Assembly: GCA_002720485.1 (NCBI GenBank)
Contig: PBIQ01000029.1
Coordinates: 1-64,000, forward strand
Direction: 5' to 3'
From: Acidimicrobiaceae bacterium
GTDB taxonomy: Bacteria; Actinomycetota; Acidimicrobiia; Acidimicrobiales; UBA8592
DNA length: 64,000 nucleotides
The notes beneath the pieces were generated by a model. It saw nothing but the letters and a program-made list of their open reading frames with translations, was not told where the DNA came from and ran no database searches. Positions 35,773-44,833 of this stretch are shown here, one piece after another. The position numbers and the translations under genes were made by a program. Each line of letters opens with the position of its first letter. The stretch's first letter is position 1.

Positions 35773-37932
35773 CTGTGTGTTCTCCATTATTCTGAGGAGA
35801 TCGATTCATCGCCCAATTCTGCACCTCACTATCGTCCTAAAAGGGCGAGAACATCACTAGTTTCTGCTAAAACTAGGAGCTCAAAGCCAATCCTAGTTGC
35901 AGCTGTCCTAATAACCATCCTGACTGTTTGGCTTGCGGCTTGGAGCATAGACAAAGCGATTAACAAGAACAACGTTGGGCGCGGCATTACGGTAGTAGGC
36001 CAAGACGTCGGAGGTTTGGACCCTATTGAGCTCTCCGAAGTCCTTTCCTCGATTGCTCAGAATTACTCGTCGACTCCAGTAATTATTCAAACGGATTTCG
36101 GCGATATCCAAACAACTACAGGAGAAGTAGGCATCAAAGTTCATATAGAGGAAACCTTCAAAAAGGTGCTGGAATTGAGTGATGTGCCCCTTATCGCCGA
36201 ACCTTTCCATTGGGTCAAAAACCTTTTCTCCAAGCGATCTTCACCTATAGCTGTTCAACTATTAGATGATTCAAATTACGAATTTCCGGAGATGCTTACA
36301 ATGAGCAACTTGGAGGCTATCGAACCTGTATGGCAAGTAGAAAATGGTCAAGTTACTTTCACCAAGGGAATCCCAGCTCAAATCTTCAACCCAGCAGCAA
36401 TCAGAAGATCCATCTTTCTTGCCGCCGCAACTGGAGCCAGTCCTATAGTCGTAGACGCTGACGCCACAGAGATACGCCCAGCGATAAGCGATTCAGAAGC
36501 AGCAAAATTTGCCGAAGGCATCAATGGCCTAACTGAAGCCGGATTGACAATTATTGTCGGTCAGCGAACTCACACTTTTTCTCCTGAGGAGATTAGAAAC
36601 TGGCTTATCTTCTCCTTAAAAGAAGAGCAACCAACTTGGAAACTGAACTATCCCTTAGTAAGAGGAGCGATTGGAGACCAGCTTGGAGGCATAGTTGCTG
36701 ATAAAAATGAAGTACCGGAAATTGTGGTAAAGGATGGGGAATTAAGCATTGTTAATCTTTCAGCTAAAGCATGCTGCGAAGAAGACTCTGTTGATTTGAT
36801 CTATCAGGCAATAAGTAACGGTGACAGCTCAGTTAATTTAGAACTAATCGATATCACGGATGGCATGGATGAATTATTGATGGCATATGGAGTATCTGAG
36901 TTAATATCGGAAGCAACAACGCCTCACCCTTGCTGTCAGAGTCGAGTAACAAATATCCAGAGGTTCGCAGAGCTCATTCAAGGAACAATCATTGGACCAG
37001 GGGACTCCCTTTCGCTCAACCAAGCCATTGGTGAACGAACTGAAGCCAAAGGATTCGTAGAAGCTGGAGTAATTGTCAATGGAGAGTTAACGGAAGATGT
37101 TGGAGGTGGGATATCACAATTCGCTACGACATTTTTCCAAGCAGCATTCTATGGTGGCCTCGACATTGTTCAGTATTTTCCTCATACGATCTGGTTCTCA
37201 AGATACGCAGACTTTGAAGGACGAAAAGGGATTGAATCAACGATCTCATGGCCTAGCCCTAATTTAGAAGTGAAAAACATTTCCCCGTTTCCTATCCTCG
37301 TTTGGCCGACATGGACGTCAACATCGTTAACCGTCAGTCTGTACTCAACACAATACGCTGAAACAGGAGTATCGAATCAAAGGTCAACTATGTCTGATCA
37401 ATGCGAAATTATCACTACAACCAGACGCAGACTCCTTCCGGATGCTTCAGAGGAATTAGATACGTTTACAGCAAGATATCAACCCGAAAATGGAATTGGA
37501 TGCAATGGAGAACCTACGTATCCACGGCCTCCAGATCCTCCGATGAATGTTGAGGTAGAGACGGGCGATTCCCAAATAACTGTGTTTTGGGACATCCCAG
37601 AACCTGAAGGGGACTTTGATATAACTGAGTATTTTCCTATAACTTCCTACACTGCTACTGCGAGCCCCGGAGGGAACTCATGTACCACAACTGAATTGAG
37701 TTGTGTTATCAGTGATTTGGAGAACGGGCTTGCCTATACGTTTGTGGTTATAGCTACGAATTCTGAAGGCGATAGCGAGGATTCAGAACCGTCAATTGAA
37801 ATAACCCCAGCACCAACACCCGAACCCACGCCAACACCCGAACCCACACCCGAACCCACACCCGAACCCACGCCAACACCCGAACCAACACCCGAACCCA
37901 CACCCGAACCCACGCCAACGCCTGAACCTTAA
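35773..37932 (+). CDS. VanW-domain envelope protein with Fn3 and proline-rich tail; start codon unresolved
   Basis: A cell-surface protein of about 719 residues. Domain order from the sequence: a charged cytoplasmic N-terminus, a membrane span about 40-60, a PG_binding_4-like region, the VanW domain about 383-530 (HPCCQSRVTNI, DVGGGISQFATTFFQA), Fn3 at about 585-678, and a PTPEP tail. The VanW frame has no ATG, GTG or TTG between the stop at 35761 and a TTG at 36016, which lies after the membrane span. A CTG at 35773 is used here provisionally. A GTG at 35768 with GAGGTG upstream is in another frame and would join this one through a one-base slip in the AAAA run near 35858. VanW proteins are linked to peptidoglycan, but their reaction is not settled. 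Confidence 0.85.
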   Translation: MCVLHYSEEIDSSPNSAPHYRPKRARTSLVSAKTRSSKPILVAAVLITILTVWLAAWSIDKAINKNNVGRGITVVGQDVGGLDPIELSEVLSSIAQNYSSTPVIIQTDFGDIQTTTGEVGIKVHIEETFKKVLELSDVPLIAEPFHWVKNLFSKRSSPIAVQLLDDSNYEFPEMLTMSNLEAIEPVWQVENGQVTFTKGIPAQIFNPAAIRRSIFLAAATGASPIVVDADATEIRPAISDSEAAKFAEGINGLTEAGLTIIVGQRTHTFSPEEIRNWLIFSLKEEQPTWKLNYPLVRGAIGDQLGGIVADKNEVPEIVVKDGELSIVNLSAKACCEEDSVDLIYQAISNGDSSVNLELIDITDGMDELLMAYGVSELISEATTPHPCCQSRVTNIQRFAELIQGTIIGPGDSLSLNQAIGERTEAKGFVEAGVIVNGELTEDVGGGISQFATTFFQAAFYGGLDIVQYFPHTIWFSRYADFEGRKGIESTISWPSPNLEVKNISPFPILVWPTWTSTSLTVSLYSTQYAETGVSNQRSTMSDQCEIITTTRRRLLPDASEELDTFTARYQPENGIGCNGEPTYPRPPDPPMNVEVETGDSQITVFWDIPEPEGDFDITEYFPITSYTATASPGGNSCTTTELSCVISDLENGLAYTFVVIATNSEGDSEDSEPSIEITPAPTPEPTPTPEPTPEPTPEPTPTPEPTPEPTPEPTPTPEP
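37809..37929 (+). repeat. Low-complexity PTPEP-coding repeat
   Basis: Tandem 12- and 18-base units of the type CCAACACCCGAACCC encode a PTPEP/PEPTP tail at the end of the VanW protein. Such proline-rich stalks often cross or extend from the cell wall. Copy number may vary between strains or assemblies. Confidence 0.9.
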
Positions 37933-37985
37933 ACCTAAATATTTTTGAATTCTTGTTCTTGGCGTTATCCGGATACGCTCAAATT

Positions 37986-39260
37986 GTGAAAGAAATTCTT
38001 GAGACCGAAGTTTTGATTGTTGGGGGCGGACCTGCAGGATGTGCAGCAGCGATCGAACTCGCTCGGGCTGGTAGAGACGTCACCATAATTGACAAGGCGG
38101 ACTTCCCGAGAGATAAATGCTGTGGTGATGGACTCACAGCCGATGCGCTACGCATACTTGAAAATGTGGGACTCGAGCCTTCCACCGTTCAAAATTGGAA
38201 CAATATTATGAATGTCATAATTCATTCCCCTAACGGAAAAATTATTGAACTCCCACTCCCACAAGGACGTGGACAATATGCAGCAGTTGTTCCACGCATA
38301 GAACTAGATGAAAGCCTACTTAATCTAGCTCAGAATGCTGGAGCTTCTGTATACACTCCAGTTCGCTTCGGACAAATTAAAGAACTAAATGAACATGTAG
38401 AAATAGCAACATCAGATGAACGGAAGATTGTTTCACGTTACGTCATTGCGGCAGACGGAATGTGGTCGTCAGTTCGTAAAGCCGTGGGAGCTGGAATCGA
38501 TAACTACAGAGGAGACTGGCATGCATTCCGTCAGTATTTCTCTCAGACTGGACCAGAAGCTCAACATCTTCGTGTTTGGTTTGAACCAGATCTACTTCCG
38601 GGATACATGTGGCTCTTCCCTTTGCCCGGACAGCGGGCGAATATCGGATTCGGCGTATTACGAGGCTCACATTATGAGATAGGTGATCTCGGTAAACTCT
38701 GGAATAACCTATTAGAACGTCCACATATTCGTGAAGTAATCGGACCTAAAGCTATTGGAGAGGGAAATCGGAAAGCGTGGCCTATACCTTCTAGATTAAT
38801 GGACTTACTTCCATATAAAGGAAGAATTCATTTCGTTGGAGATGCTATGGGAGCTGCTGACCCAATGACTGGCGAAGGAATTGCGCAGGCTCTAAGAACA
38901 GGAAGGTCCTCTGCGCGAGCAATGATAAAGGCCGGACCCTTCAAATCCCTTCAAGCAGGAGAAACATATCAGAATGCAATATCGGCCGAATTGGGACATG
39001 ACCACCGATTAGCAGGAAAACTACAAAAACTTCTTGAGAGGCCAAAAACCGCTGAAATGGCTCTGCATCTGGCAGATTCTAATGCTTGGACTCGTCGAAA
39101 TTTTGCCCGATGGATGTTTGAAGATTATCCACGTGCCCTAGTATTAACTCCTAACCGATGGAGTTCTAATATGTTCAACTTTGACGGGGCCTACCAGAAG
39201 AATTCAGCCACTCTGACTGAGCCTAAGGCAATATCCTCGATTGTACTTGGAGGAGATTAA
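37986..39260 (+). CDS. Geranylgeranyl-reductase-family FAD-dependent oxidoreductase
   Basis: A 424-residue flavoprotein. The dinucleotide-binding motif VGGGPAGCAAAIELARAG is near the N-terminus. CCGDGLTADAL fits the family's substrate-side PxxKxCGxG motif, and FVGDAMGAADPMTGEGIAQAL is the second FAD motif. Relatives reduce isoprenoid side chains of menaquinone or lipids. The GTG at 37986 is chosen because it begins just ahead of the FAD fold; a TTG at 37953 adds eleven residues. It ends at the start of a PAP2 phosphatase gene, suggesting an isoprenoid or lipid context. Confidence 0.86.
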   Translation: MKEILETEVLIVGGGPAGCAAAIELARAGRDVTIIDKADFPRDKCCGDGLTADALRILENVGLEPSTVQNWNNIMNVIIHSPNGKIIELPLPQGRGQYAAVVPRIELDESLLNLAQNAGASVYTPVRFGQIKELNEHVEIATSDERKIVSRYVIAADGMWSSVRKAVGAGIDNYRGDWHAFRQYFSQTGPEAQHLRVWFEPDLLPGYMWLFPLPGQRANIGFGVLRGSHYEIGDLGKLWNNLLERPHIREVIGPKAIGEGNRKAWPIPSRLMDLLPYKGRIHFVGDAMGAADPMTGEGIAQALRTGRSSARAMIKAGPFKSLQAGETYQNAISAELGHDHRLAGKLQKLLERPKTAEMALHLADSNAWTRRNFARWMFEDYPRALVLTPNRWSSNMFNFDGAYQKNSATLTEPKAISSIVLGGD

Positions 39261-39805
39261 TGGATGAACCAATCTTACTGAACCTTCCAGAAAAGGTCGA
39301 TGACTTTGATTCTGCTGTTGATACTGGTTGGGAACTACTTCGGTCATCTGAAGCTCTAAACCGGCTCTTCTACGTAGCTTCAGCAGTGGGTGACTTCAGC
39401 GTTATCTGGCATATTCTTAACATTACGCAGAAGATAATAAATCCCAGCAGGAAGCGTTCTGTAGTGAGGCTAGCAATCCTGATTGGGATAGAGTCACTAA
39501 TCGTGAATCAAGGCATTAAGAGACTCTTCCGAAGAAGTCGGCCTGAAATCGGATCAAGCAGCCATCCACACAAACTGCGAAAACCTGCTACGTCTAGTTT
39601 CCCCAGCGGACATGCTAGTTCAGCTGTACTTGCAGCTTCGTTACTTTCGGAAAATAGTTCCGCATCACCCCTTTATAAAACAATCGCAGCAATAGTTGCT
39701 GCCAGCCGTCTTCACGTACGAGCCCATCATGCTTCAGACGTCATTGCTGGGGCTTTGGTAGGCTGGTTTTTCTCAAAACTAGTTAGGTCTATCCAGACTC
39801 TATAG
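39260..39805 (+). CDS. PAP2-family phosphatase
   Basis: A 181-residue membrane phosphatase. The three PAP2 motifs are present: RLFRRSRPE near 93, SFPSGHASS near 113 with the catalytic His, and SRLHVRAHHASDV near 153 with the second catalytic His. Hydrophobic helices flank these. Members dephosphorylate lipid or isoprenoid phosphates. The ATG shares a base with the stop of the geranylgeranyl-reductase-like gene, so a shared isoprenoid-phosphate role is possible. Confidence 0.87.
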   Translation: MDEPILLNLPEKVDDFDSAVDTGWELLRSSEALNRLFYVASAVGDFSVIWHILNITQKIINPSRKRSVVRLAILIGIESLIVNQGIKRLFRRSRPEIGSSSHPHKLRKPATSSFPSGHASSAVLAASLLSENSSASPLYKTIAAIVAASRLHVRAHHASDVIAGALVGWFFSKLVRSIQTL

Positions 39806-39831
39806 ATTTAATCCGTCAGGTTAAGTAAAAC

Positions 39832-40008
39832 TCATCCAGAAATAGTGACGGGGTCTTCTGCCGGCTCAATCTGCATGAGCAATAGACGAAGATCTAGGAG
39901 TAAATCGCTGGCTTCTATAGCTGACACGACTTCACGACTTTGCAATCTAGAAAGTTCAGTGTCGATCATTTTAAACGCTTCGTTTATGGTTTGATTTGTA
40001 TCTGTCAT
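39832..40008 (-). CDS. Small acidic protein of unknown function
   Basis: A 58-residue protein starting at an ATG preceded by GGAGAAATA. It is mostly helical (NEAFKMIDTELSRL, ASDLLLDLRLLLMQI) and has no cysteine or membrane segment. A longer frame to 40071 lacks a good ribosome-binding site. I do not recognise a family. It is followed on its 3' side by a convergent PAP2 gene. Confidence 0.65.
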   Translation of the reverse strand: MTDTNQTINEAFKMIDTELSRLQSREVVSAIEASDLLLDLRLLLMQIEPAEDPVTISG

Positions 40009-40084
40009 TATTTCTCCGCCAGGAATTTTTACTACTCCTTTAGTATCCCACCTTTTAGGCTTCGTATGCACATTATTTCTAACT

Positions 40085-41062
40085 CTATCTAGGAGCTAGG
40101 TCACGAATCGCTTGAGAAGGGTCAATCCCACCGAATGGCATCACCATCAGTGCAGCAGTAGTAACACCATTCTCTAGATATCGGTCGATGTGGTCTCTAC
40201 ACTCTTCAGGGGTTCCATGGACGATGAGTTCGTCAACCACACTGTCTGGCATCGCTTCAAGAGAACCAGACCGGTCGCCTTGATCCCATAGGTCCCAATG
40301 GTCTTGAAGTTGCTCAGTTCTTCCCAACCATTCATGAAACGCCCGGTAAACAGGAACATTGAGATAGGCAGCGATAGCGCGCTTTCCTTCTCTTAGAACT
40401 GTCTCAGTATCTGGGTTTGGGCATACAAAAATTCGTGCAACTATCTCTTTATCGGCACCTTGATCATGAACAATTTTCGCAACTGTTTTTACATCTTCAG
40501 CAGATAACCAGTTAATGATCGCCCCATCTCCTTCGCGTCCAGCTAGACGAAGCATCCCCTCTCGAAGAGCAGCTACGAGGATTGGAACTTTCCTTTCCGG
40601 AGGTGCAATCCCTAAGCGGAATCCTTTCACCTCTAAAGTTTCAAAGCCCACTGTTATTTTTTCACCTGTTAGGGCCTGCTTGAGAAAACGGACCACATCG
40701 CGTGTCTTCTTGTACGGGTCAGTAAACGGGATCCCGTTCCAATGCTCAACAATTACGTTCGACGAAGACCCAACGCCAAATGCAAAACGCCCAGGTGCTA
40801 TCGAAGCCATAGTTGCAACCGACTGAGCTAGAAGAGCAGGGCCTCTCGTATATGCTGGGACAATTGCAGTACCAAGTCTCAGTTCAGGAGCATGGATAGC
40901 TGCGAGGGACAACGGCAAAAAGGCATCGGCACCATTGGCCTCTGAAGACCAGGCTTCCTTGTACCCTAAATCAACTAGTTCACGAAGCCCTGGGCCTTGT
41001 TCACTCAGCGGAGTCGGCAGAGGTATCGTCATAGCATAATGGCCAGACCGTTCTTCACTCAT
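40085..41062 (-). CDS. Luciferase-like F420-dependent oxidoreductase
   Basis: A 325-residue TIM-barrel protein of the LLM family. EAWSSEANGADAF near residue 35, LGTAIVPAYTRGP near 62 and FAFGVGSSSNVIVEHWNG near 93 are typical of mycobacterial F420-using members. The substrate is unknown. Its start overlaps the end of the 3-hydroxybutyryl-CoA dehydrogenase gene by eight bases, which ties it to acyl-CoA metabolism. FMN use cannot be excluded, but the co-presence of cofC favours F420. Confidence 0.87.
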   Translation of the reverse strand: MSEERSGHYAMTIPLPTPLSEQGPGLRELVDLGYKEAWSSEANGADAFLPLSLAAIHAPELRLGTAIVPAYTRGPALLAQSVATMASIAPGRFAFGVGSSSNVIVEHWNGIPFTDPYKKTRDVVRFLKQALTGEKITVGFETLEVKGFRLGIAPPERKVPILVAALREGMLRLAGREGDGAIINWLSAEDVKTVAKIVHDQGADKEIVARIFVCPNPDTETVLREGKRAIAAYLNVPVYRAFHEWLGRTEQLQDHWDLWDQGDRSGSLEAMPDSVVDELIVHGTPEECRDHIDRYLENGVTTAALMVMPFGGIDPSQAIRDLAPR

Positions 41063-41909
41063 AGTTATAGAAACCCTGTCCGGTTTTTCTTCCTAAATGC
41101 CCAGCTGTTACAAGTCGCCGGAGGATGGGAGGTGGAGAGTACGTCGGCTCTTTGAATTCTTCATAAAGAACATCAGCTACTAGAAGCAGGGTATCTAACC
41201 CGATGAGGTCTGAGAGTTCAAGCGGCCCTTGGGGGTGGGCGCATCCAAACTTCATCCCAGCATCTATATCTTCCTTGGATGCCTGACCCCGATCATACAT
41301 GTGCATTGCTTGAAGTAAATACGGCACGAGCAGCCTATTTACGACGAAACCAGCACGATCTATGGTCGTAATGGGATGCTTCCCTAACGTATCTCTAGTA
41401 AAGTCTTCAACTGTTTTCAAAGTCTTTTCTGAGGTGACCTCAGAAGTAATCAACTCAACAAGTGGCTGGACAGTCGCAGGGTTGAAAAAATGCATCCCAA
41501 GAACTTTCTCTCCTCTTGATGTTGCCGTCGCTATCTCCCCTATGGAGATTGACGAAGTGTTTGACGCCAATATTCCTTCGGGGTGGACTATCTCATCGAG
41601 GGTGGAAAATACTTTTGCCTTTATCTCCGGAGACTCAATTACTGCTTCAATAACTAGGTCTCTATCTTCTAAATCTTTAAAATCGGTTGTAAAGGAGAGC
41701 TTAGAAAGGAGGCTTTCTCTATCCTCTTCTGTCATTTTTCCTCTGGAGACAGCCTTTTCTGTACTTTTCTCAAGTTTTTCTTGGGCGAATTCAGCTAAAG
41801 AAGCATCTATTTCAACCACTACGGTATCACAGCCAGATTTGGCTGAAACTTCAGCTATTCCTGAGCCCATCGTTCCGCCACCAACGACACCAACTTTGCT
41901 GATTGTCAT
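41055..41909 (-). CDS. 3-hydroxybutyryl-CoA dehydrogenase
   Basis: A 284-residue NAD(P)-dependent 3-hydroxyacyl-CoA dehydrogenase. The Rossmann motif VGVVGGGTMGSGIAE is at 7-21. The conserved LGMHFFNPA near 138 holds the catalytic His, and the C-terminal domain has GAGxGHPxGP-like CAHPQGPLELSDLIGLD. The length corresponds to stand-alone PaaH/Hbd enzymes rather than FadB. It is co-transcribed with the LLM gene downstream. Confidence 0.92.
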   Translation of the reverse strand: MTISKVGVVGGGTMGSGIAEVSAKSGCDTVVVEIDASLAEFAQEKLEKSTEKAVSRGKMTEEDRESLLSKLSFTTDFKDLEDRDLVIEAVIESPEIKAKVFSTLDEIVHPEGILASNTSSISIGEIATATSRGEKVLGMHFFNPATVQPLVELITSEVTSEKTLKTVEDFTRDTLGKHPITTIDRAGFVVNRLLVPYLLQAMHMYDRGQASKEDIDAGMKFGCAHPQGPLELSDLIGLDTLLLVADVLYEEFKEPTYSPPPILRRLVTAGHLGRKTGQGFYNYE

Positions 41910-42028
41910 GGCTTCTCCCTTCTACAGTTTTCTTTATCGTACTAGTAAGGTGGTGGTCCTGACGAGTGCTGGGTGGATTAGAAACCGGATTTATGATAAA
42001 TGTCATACCCCGAAAACATAATTGAGGT

Positions 42029-42181
42029 ATGAACCAACAATTACATCTCATATACACGCAAGAAAAAACTTGGGAGTTAACCGACTTAGACAAAGAACGG
42101 GCTAGACGTGGGATAGCGGCCTGCCGGAAAGCACTCAACCAAACTCAACCTTATTTTTGGGATAGAAATACTGCTGCTTAG
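42029..42181 (+). CDS. Small conserved-looking protein
   Basis: A 50-residue reading frame, MNQQLHLIYTQEKTWELT at the start, then ERARRGIAACRKAL. I recall short actinobacterial proteins with the same plan (QLxLF, W-L-D, GI-AARxAL), but cannot check it. It fills a gap between the divergent dehydrogenase and the convergent SCP2 gene. A weak GAGG lies three bases before the ATG. A five-base hairpin (AGTCC/GGACT, 42192-42208) follows the stop. Function unknown. Confidence 0.6.
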   Translation: MNQQLHLIYTQEKTWELTDLDKERARRGIAACRKALNQTQPYFWDRNTAA

Positions 42182-42197
42182 TGATTACTGAAGTCCG

Positions 42198-42578
42198 TTA
42201 GATGGACTCTAGTTCCTCCCATAGTTGCCTATACCCAATCGATTGTCTCCAATCGTAGAGATCAAGCAGGAATTTCTTATAGTCTCCCTCTATTTTGAGA
42301 TCGCCTCGCATGAATGCTTCCTCGACACTTCCATCTCCAAAAAAGAGCTCTTTTGCATGCTCGAACTTCATATTGAAAAGACAGTCTGGATTGTCCAACT
42401 TTCCTTTTGAGACATCAGATAACACCCCTTCTTTCCAAGTAATATAAAATCGTACTTTCCCTTCAGGAGTTCCAGAGATCTCATACTGGCAAGAAAGCGA
42501 TGCTCCTTCAAACACAGGTAACTTACTTCCGAGGTTTTTGAGTGCTCCAAGCCATTCATCCGAGAGAAAATCAGTCAT
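42198..42578 (-). CDS. SCP2-like sterol-carrier domain protein
   Basis: A 126-residue protein matching the SCP2 lipid-binding fold. It has an N-terminal helix, a beta region with GKVRFYITWKEG, and the typical end FMRGDLKIEGDYKKFLLDL, which forms the hydrophobic binding tunnel. Such single-domain proteins bind acyl-CoA or lipids. Its start overlaps the mca stop by eight bases. Confidence 0.83.
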   Translation of the reverse strand: MTDFLSDEWLGALKNLGSKLPVFEGASLSCQYEISGTPEGKVRFYITWKEGVLSDVSKGKLDNPDCLFNMKFEHAKELFFGDGSVEEAFMRGDLKIEGDYKKFLLDLYDWRQSIGYRQLWEELESI

Positions 42579-43473
42579 TATCCGAACTTTCTATCAATTC
42601 TCTTAAGCCAGTGAACAAGTCATTCTCTTCGGTGATTTCACCCACGCGATTAAAGGCAAGAACGTAATCATCCCAGGGGTAGGCTTCAGCAGCTGCTCCA
42701 GATGGAAGACCAAACCAAAATGTTGATTCTGGGTCAACTTGAGTGGCGTGGGCCAATAAAGCATCATTTCTTCTCTGCCCATACTCCGATACATCAATCT
42801 TTGTCGTAATCCTATGATCCTGTGAGGGTCTCTTAAACCAATCTTCGTTGAAAGGCGATTCGAGGCCTAAATCGAGGAAAACTTTGTGTAACGCTTCAAT
42901 TCTCGAACGACTCCATGTCGTATAGTAAAGCTTCAGAGGTTGCCAAGGGTCACCCGCTTTAGGAAACAGGCTAGCATCACCAGCTGCTTCCCAAGCTGGG
43001 ATACTTATATCGAAGACTCGGAGATGGTCCGGATGCCTATACCCTTGTTGATCATCAGGGTAGGTAACGATGACATGAGGGCGTTCAGACCGAATAATCT
43101 TTACCAATCGTTCTACGGCCTCGTCTAGTGGCGCCATAGCGAAACAGTCAGGATTTTTATTAGCTTCAGAATCCTCCATACCGGAATCTCGATACCCAAG
43201 ATAATGAACAGTGTCATACCCAATAATCTTTGCAGCCTTCGCTAATTCGTCCTTTCGAACCGACGCGATATTTGATCGGACTTCAGGACGGTCCATGGCA
43301 GGATTCAGAATATCTCCTTCTTCTCCCCCGGTACAGCACACTAGCGTGGTGCCAACTCCCGAATCAGCATAAAGAGCTACAGTTCCTGCCCCCTTTGATG
43401 ATTCATCATCTGGGTGGGCGTGAATTGTTAGCAAGCGAAGTTCTTTGGACACACTGACAAGATAGCCGTTCAT
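42571..43473 (-). CDS. mca: Mycothiol S-conjugate amidase
   Basis: Mca cleaves mycothiol S-conjugates to mercapturic acids for export, and is the detoxification partner of mycothiol. The 300-residue PIG-L/LmbE-fold zinc enzyme has IHAHPDDESSKG near 17-28 and YRHPDHLRV near 147. It also carries RDSGMEDSEANKNP, a stretch characteristic of Mca and MshB, and the C-terminal YPWDDYVLA. The Mca-like C-terminus favours it over MshB. A GTG six codons in is an alternative start. It supports an actinobacterial, mycothiol-using host. Confidence 0.92.
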   Translation of the reverse strand: MNGYLVSVSKELRLLTIHAHPDDESSKGAGTVALYADSGVGTTLVCCTGGEEGDILNPAMDRPEVRSNIASVRKDELAKAAKIIGYDTVHYLGYRDSGMEDSEANKNPDCFAMAPLDEAVERLVKIIRSERPHVIVTYPDDQQGYRHPDHLRVFDISIPAWEAAGDASLFPKAGDPWQPLKLYYTTWSRSRIEALHKVFLDLGLESPFNEDWFKRPSQDHRITTKIDVSEYGQRRNDALLAHATQVDPESTFWFGLPSGAAAEAYPWDDYVLAFNRVGEITEENDLFTGLRELIESSDND

Positions 43474-43587
43474 GAAGCGTAACTACTACCTAAAATTCCA
43501 TTACTTTCACACTGGTAATCAATAAGTTATTCAGAGGTGTTCCCATTCGCAGATCACAACTTTCATTGCCGCTGGTGGTAGCTGGCT

Positions 43588-43616
43588 TTCCGACATTTAG
43601 AACTCGGGGCTATGAT
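43588..43616 (+). promoter_or_regulatory. Candidate promoter of the SDR gene
   Basis: TATGAT at 43611-43616 is a good -10 match, with a poor -35 (TTCCGA at 43588-43593) 17 bases upstream. It lies about 43 bases ahead of the SDR start, in the 185-base divergent gap to mca, which otherwise holds nothing I recognise. Confidence 0.35.
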
Positions 43617-43658
43617 CGGGTCTTGAAGCAAAAGAGATCTTAGCTGGAGGGAGACGAT

Positions 43659-44507
43659 GTGAGCGGAAGGTTAGAGAATAAAGTAGCTGTCATAACAGGA
43701 GGCGCAAGCGGAATCGGTGAAGGCACTGTTCGACGCTTTGTAGCTGAGGGAGCTAAATGTGTCATTGCAGATATCCAATACGACCGAGCGGAAAAGCTTG
43801 CTGAGGAACTGGGTGAAAGCGCAGTTGCGTTCTCTGTAGATGTAGCAGATGAAAGTCAGGTGAAAGCAACCGTCGAATTCGCAGTATCCAAATTTGGACA
43901 GCTTGACATCATGTTTAATAACGCTGGAATTTTAGGATCAGTTGGACCGATAAGTGAAATAGATGGTGATGGGTGGCTCCGAACAATAGATGTACTTCTC
44001 AACAGCGTATTTTATGGCATTAAGCATGCAGCGAAGGTAATGATCAAACAAGGTTCTGGGTCGATTATTAATACAGCTTCGACAGCTGGAGTGCGAGCTG
44101 GGCTTGGGCCACATGTATATACTGCGGCTAAGCATGGAGTTGTAGGTCTTTCGCAGTCTGTCGCGACAGAACTTGGGCCACACGGAGTACGCGTGAATGT
44201 TATTGCTCCTGGAGGAACAATTTCCGGCTTAACAGCAAGACTTGTCACCGGAGATCATGAAAATCTTGAGAAAGCTTCAACGATTATTGGCGCACATAAC
44301 CCTCTGAGGCGAGCAGGAAGGCCTGAAGATATCGCAAATGCTGTTCTATATCTTGCCTCTGATGAAGCGAGCTTTACTACTGGGGCCGTCCTAGTTGTAG
44401 ATGCAGCTGGTGAAACAATTGCTGATAGAAATCACCGTTTTGTGGATATGGGGTCCCAGACAGTTCAGGAGGCTGATCGTTCAGGTACCGAAAGTAGCTT
44501 GACATGA
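43659..44507 (+). CDS. Short-chain dehydrogenase/reductase
   Basis: A 282-residue NAD(P)-dependent SDR. The cofactor motif TGGASGIGEG is near 14-23, NNAGILG near 90, the catalytic Ser in NTASTAG near 138, and YTAAK near 155. The start is GTG with GGAGGGAG seven bases upstream. An insertion after the YxxxK region and a hydrophilic C-terminal tail are unremarkable for the family. The substrate cannot be assigned. Confidence 0.93.
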   Translation: MSGRLENKVAVITGGASGIGEGTVRRFVAEGAKCVIADIQYDRAEKLAEELGESAVAFSVDVADESQVKATVEFAVSKFGQLDIMFNNAGILGSVGPISEIDGDGWLRTIDVLLNSVFYGIKHAAKVMIKQGSGSIINTASTAGVRAGLGPHVYTAAKHGVVGLSQSVATELGPHGVRVNVIAPGGTISGLTARLVTGDHENLEKASTIIGAHNPLRRAGRPEDIANAVLYLASDEASFTTGAVLVVDAAGETIADRNHRFVDMGSQTVQEADRSGTESSLT

Positions 44508-44570
44508 ATTTACATAAGTAAGTTATCGGATTGCGAATCTAAGGTACAGCTAGAAATTCGGAACAGGGTG

Positions 44571-44774
44571 TTAGTCGTTCAACACAAAGGTTATTTTTAA
44601 TGTAACCCTATATTCCGTAATGGTTCCGTTCTCTACAACTACCTTCTGGTCTTGGACCCATGCACCCTTAACATTGTCAAGAGTGCTTGCCGCACGTTCA
44701 ACACCGCGTTTTGTAGCATCATCGAAACTAATGGGTGACGATGAAATAACTTCTGTAATTCGTGCGATTGACAT
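44571..44774 (-). CDS. Dodecin
   Basis: A 67-residue protein of the dodecin family, which forms hollow dodecamers that store or buffer flavins (and in some species CoA). SFDDATKRGVERAASTL and GAWVQDQKV fit the family, with the flavin-stacking Trp in GAWV. The length is exactly typical. Flavin storage fits the many flavoproteins in the window. Confidence 0.93.
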   Translation of the reverse strand: MSIARITEVISSSPISFDDATKRGVERAASTLDNVKGAWVQDQKVVVENGTITEYRVTLKITFVLND

Positions 44775-44833
44775 TTGATCCCTTTGAATTTATTTGAAGT
44801 GTAGCGACATCGGAAGGAGATTAATCGTAACGG

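Noticed and set aside
35768-35863. Separate small protein from the GTG at 35768
   Set aside because: The 31-residue product ends at once and lies on top of the VanW N-terminal coding signal; it is better read as part of the unresolved start of that gene.
37809-37929. Short regularly spaced repeats that could suggest a CRISPR array
   Set aside because: The units are contiguous, in frame and encode PTPEP; there are no unique spacers or cas genes.
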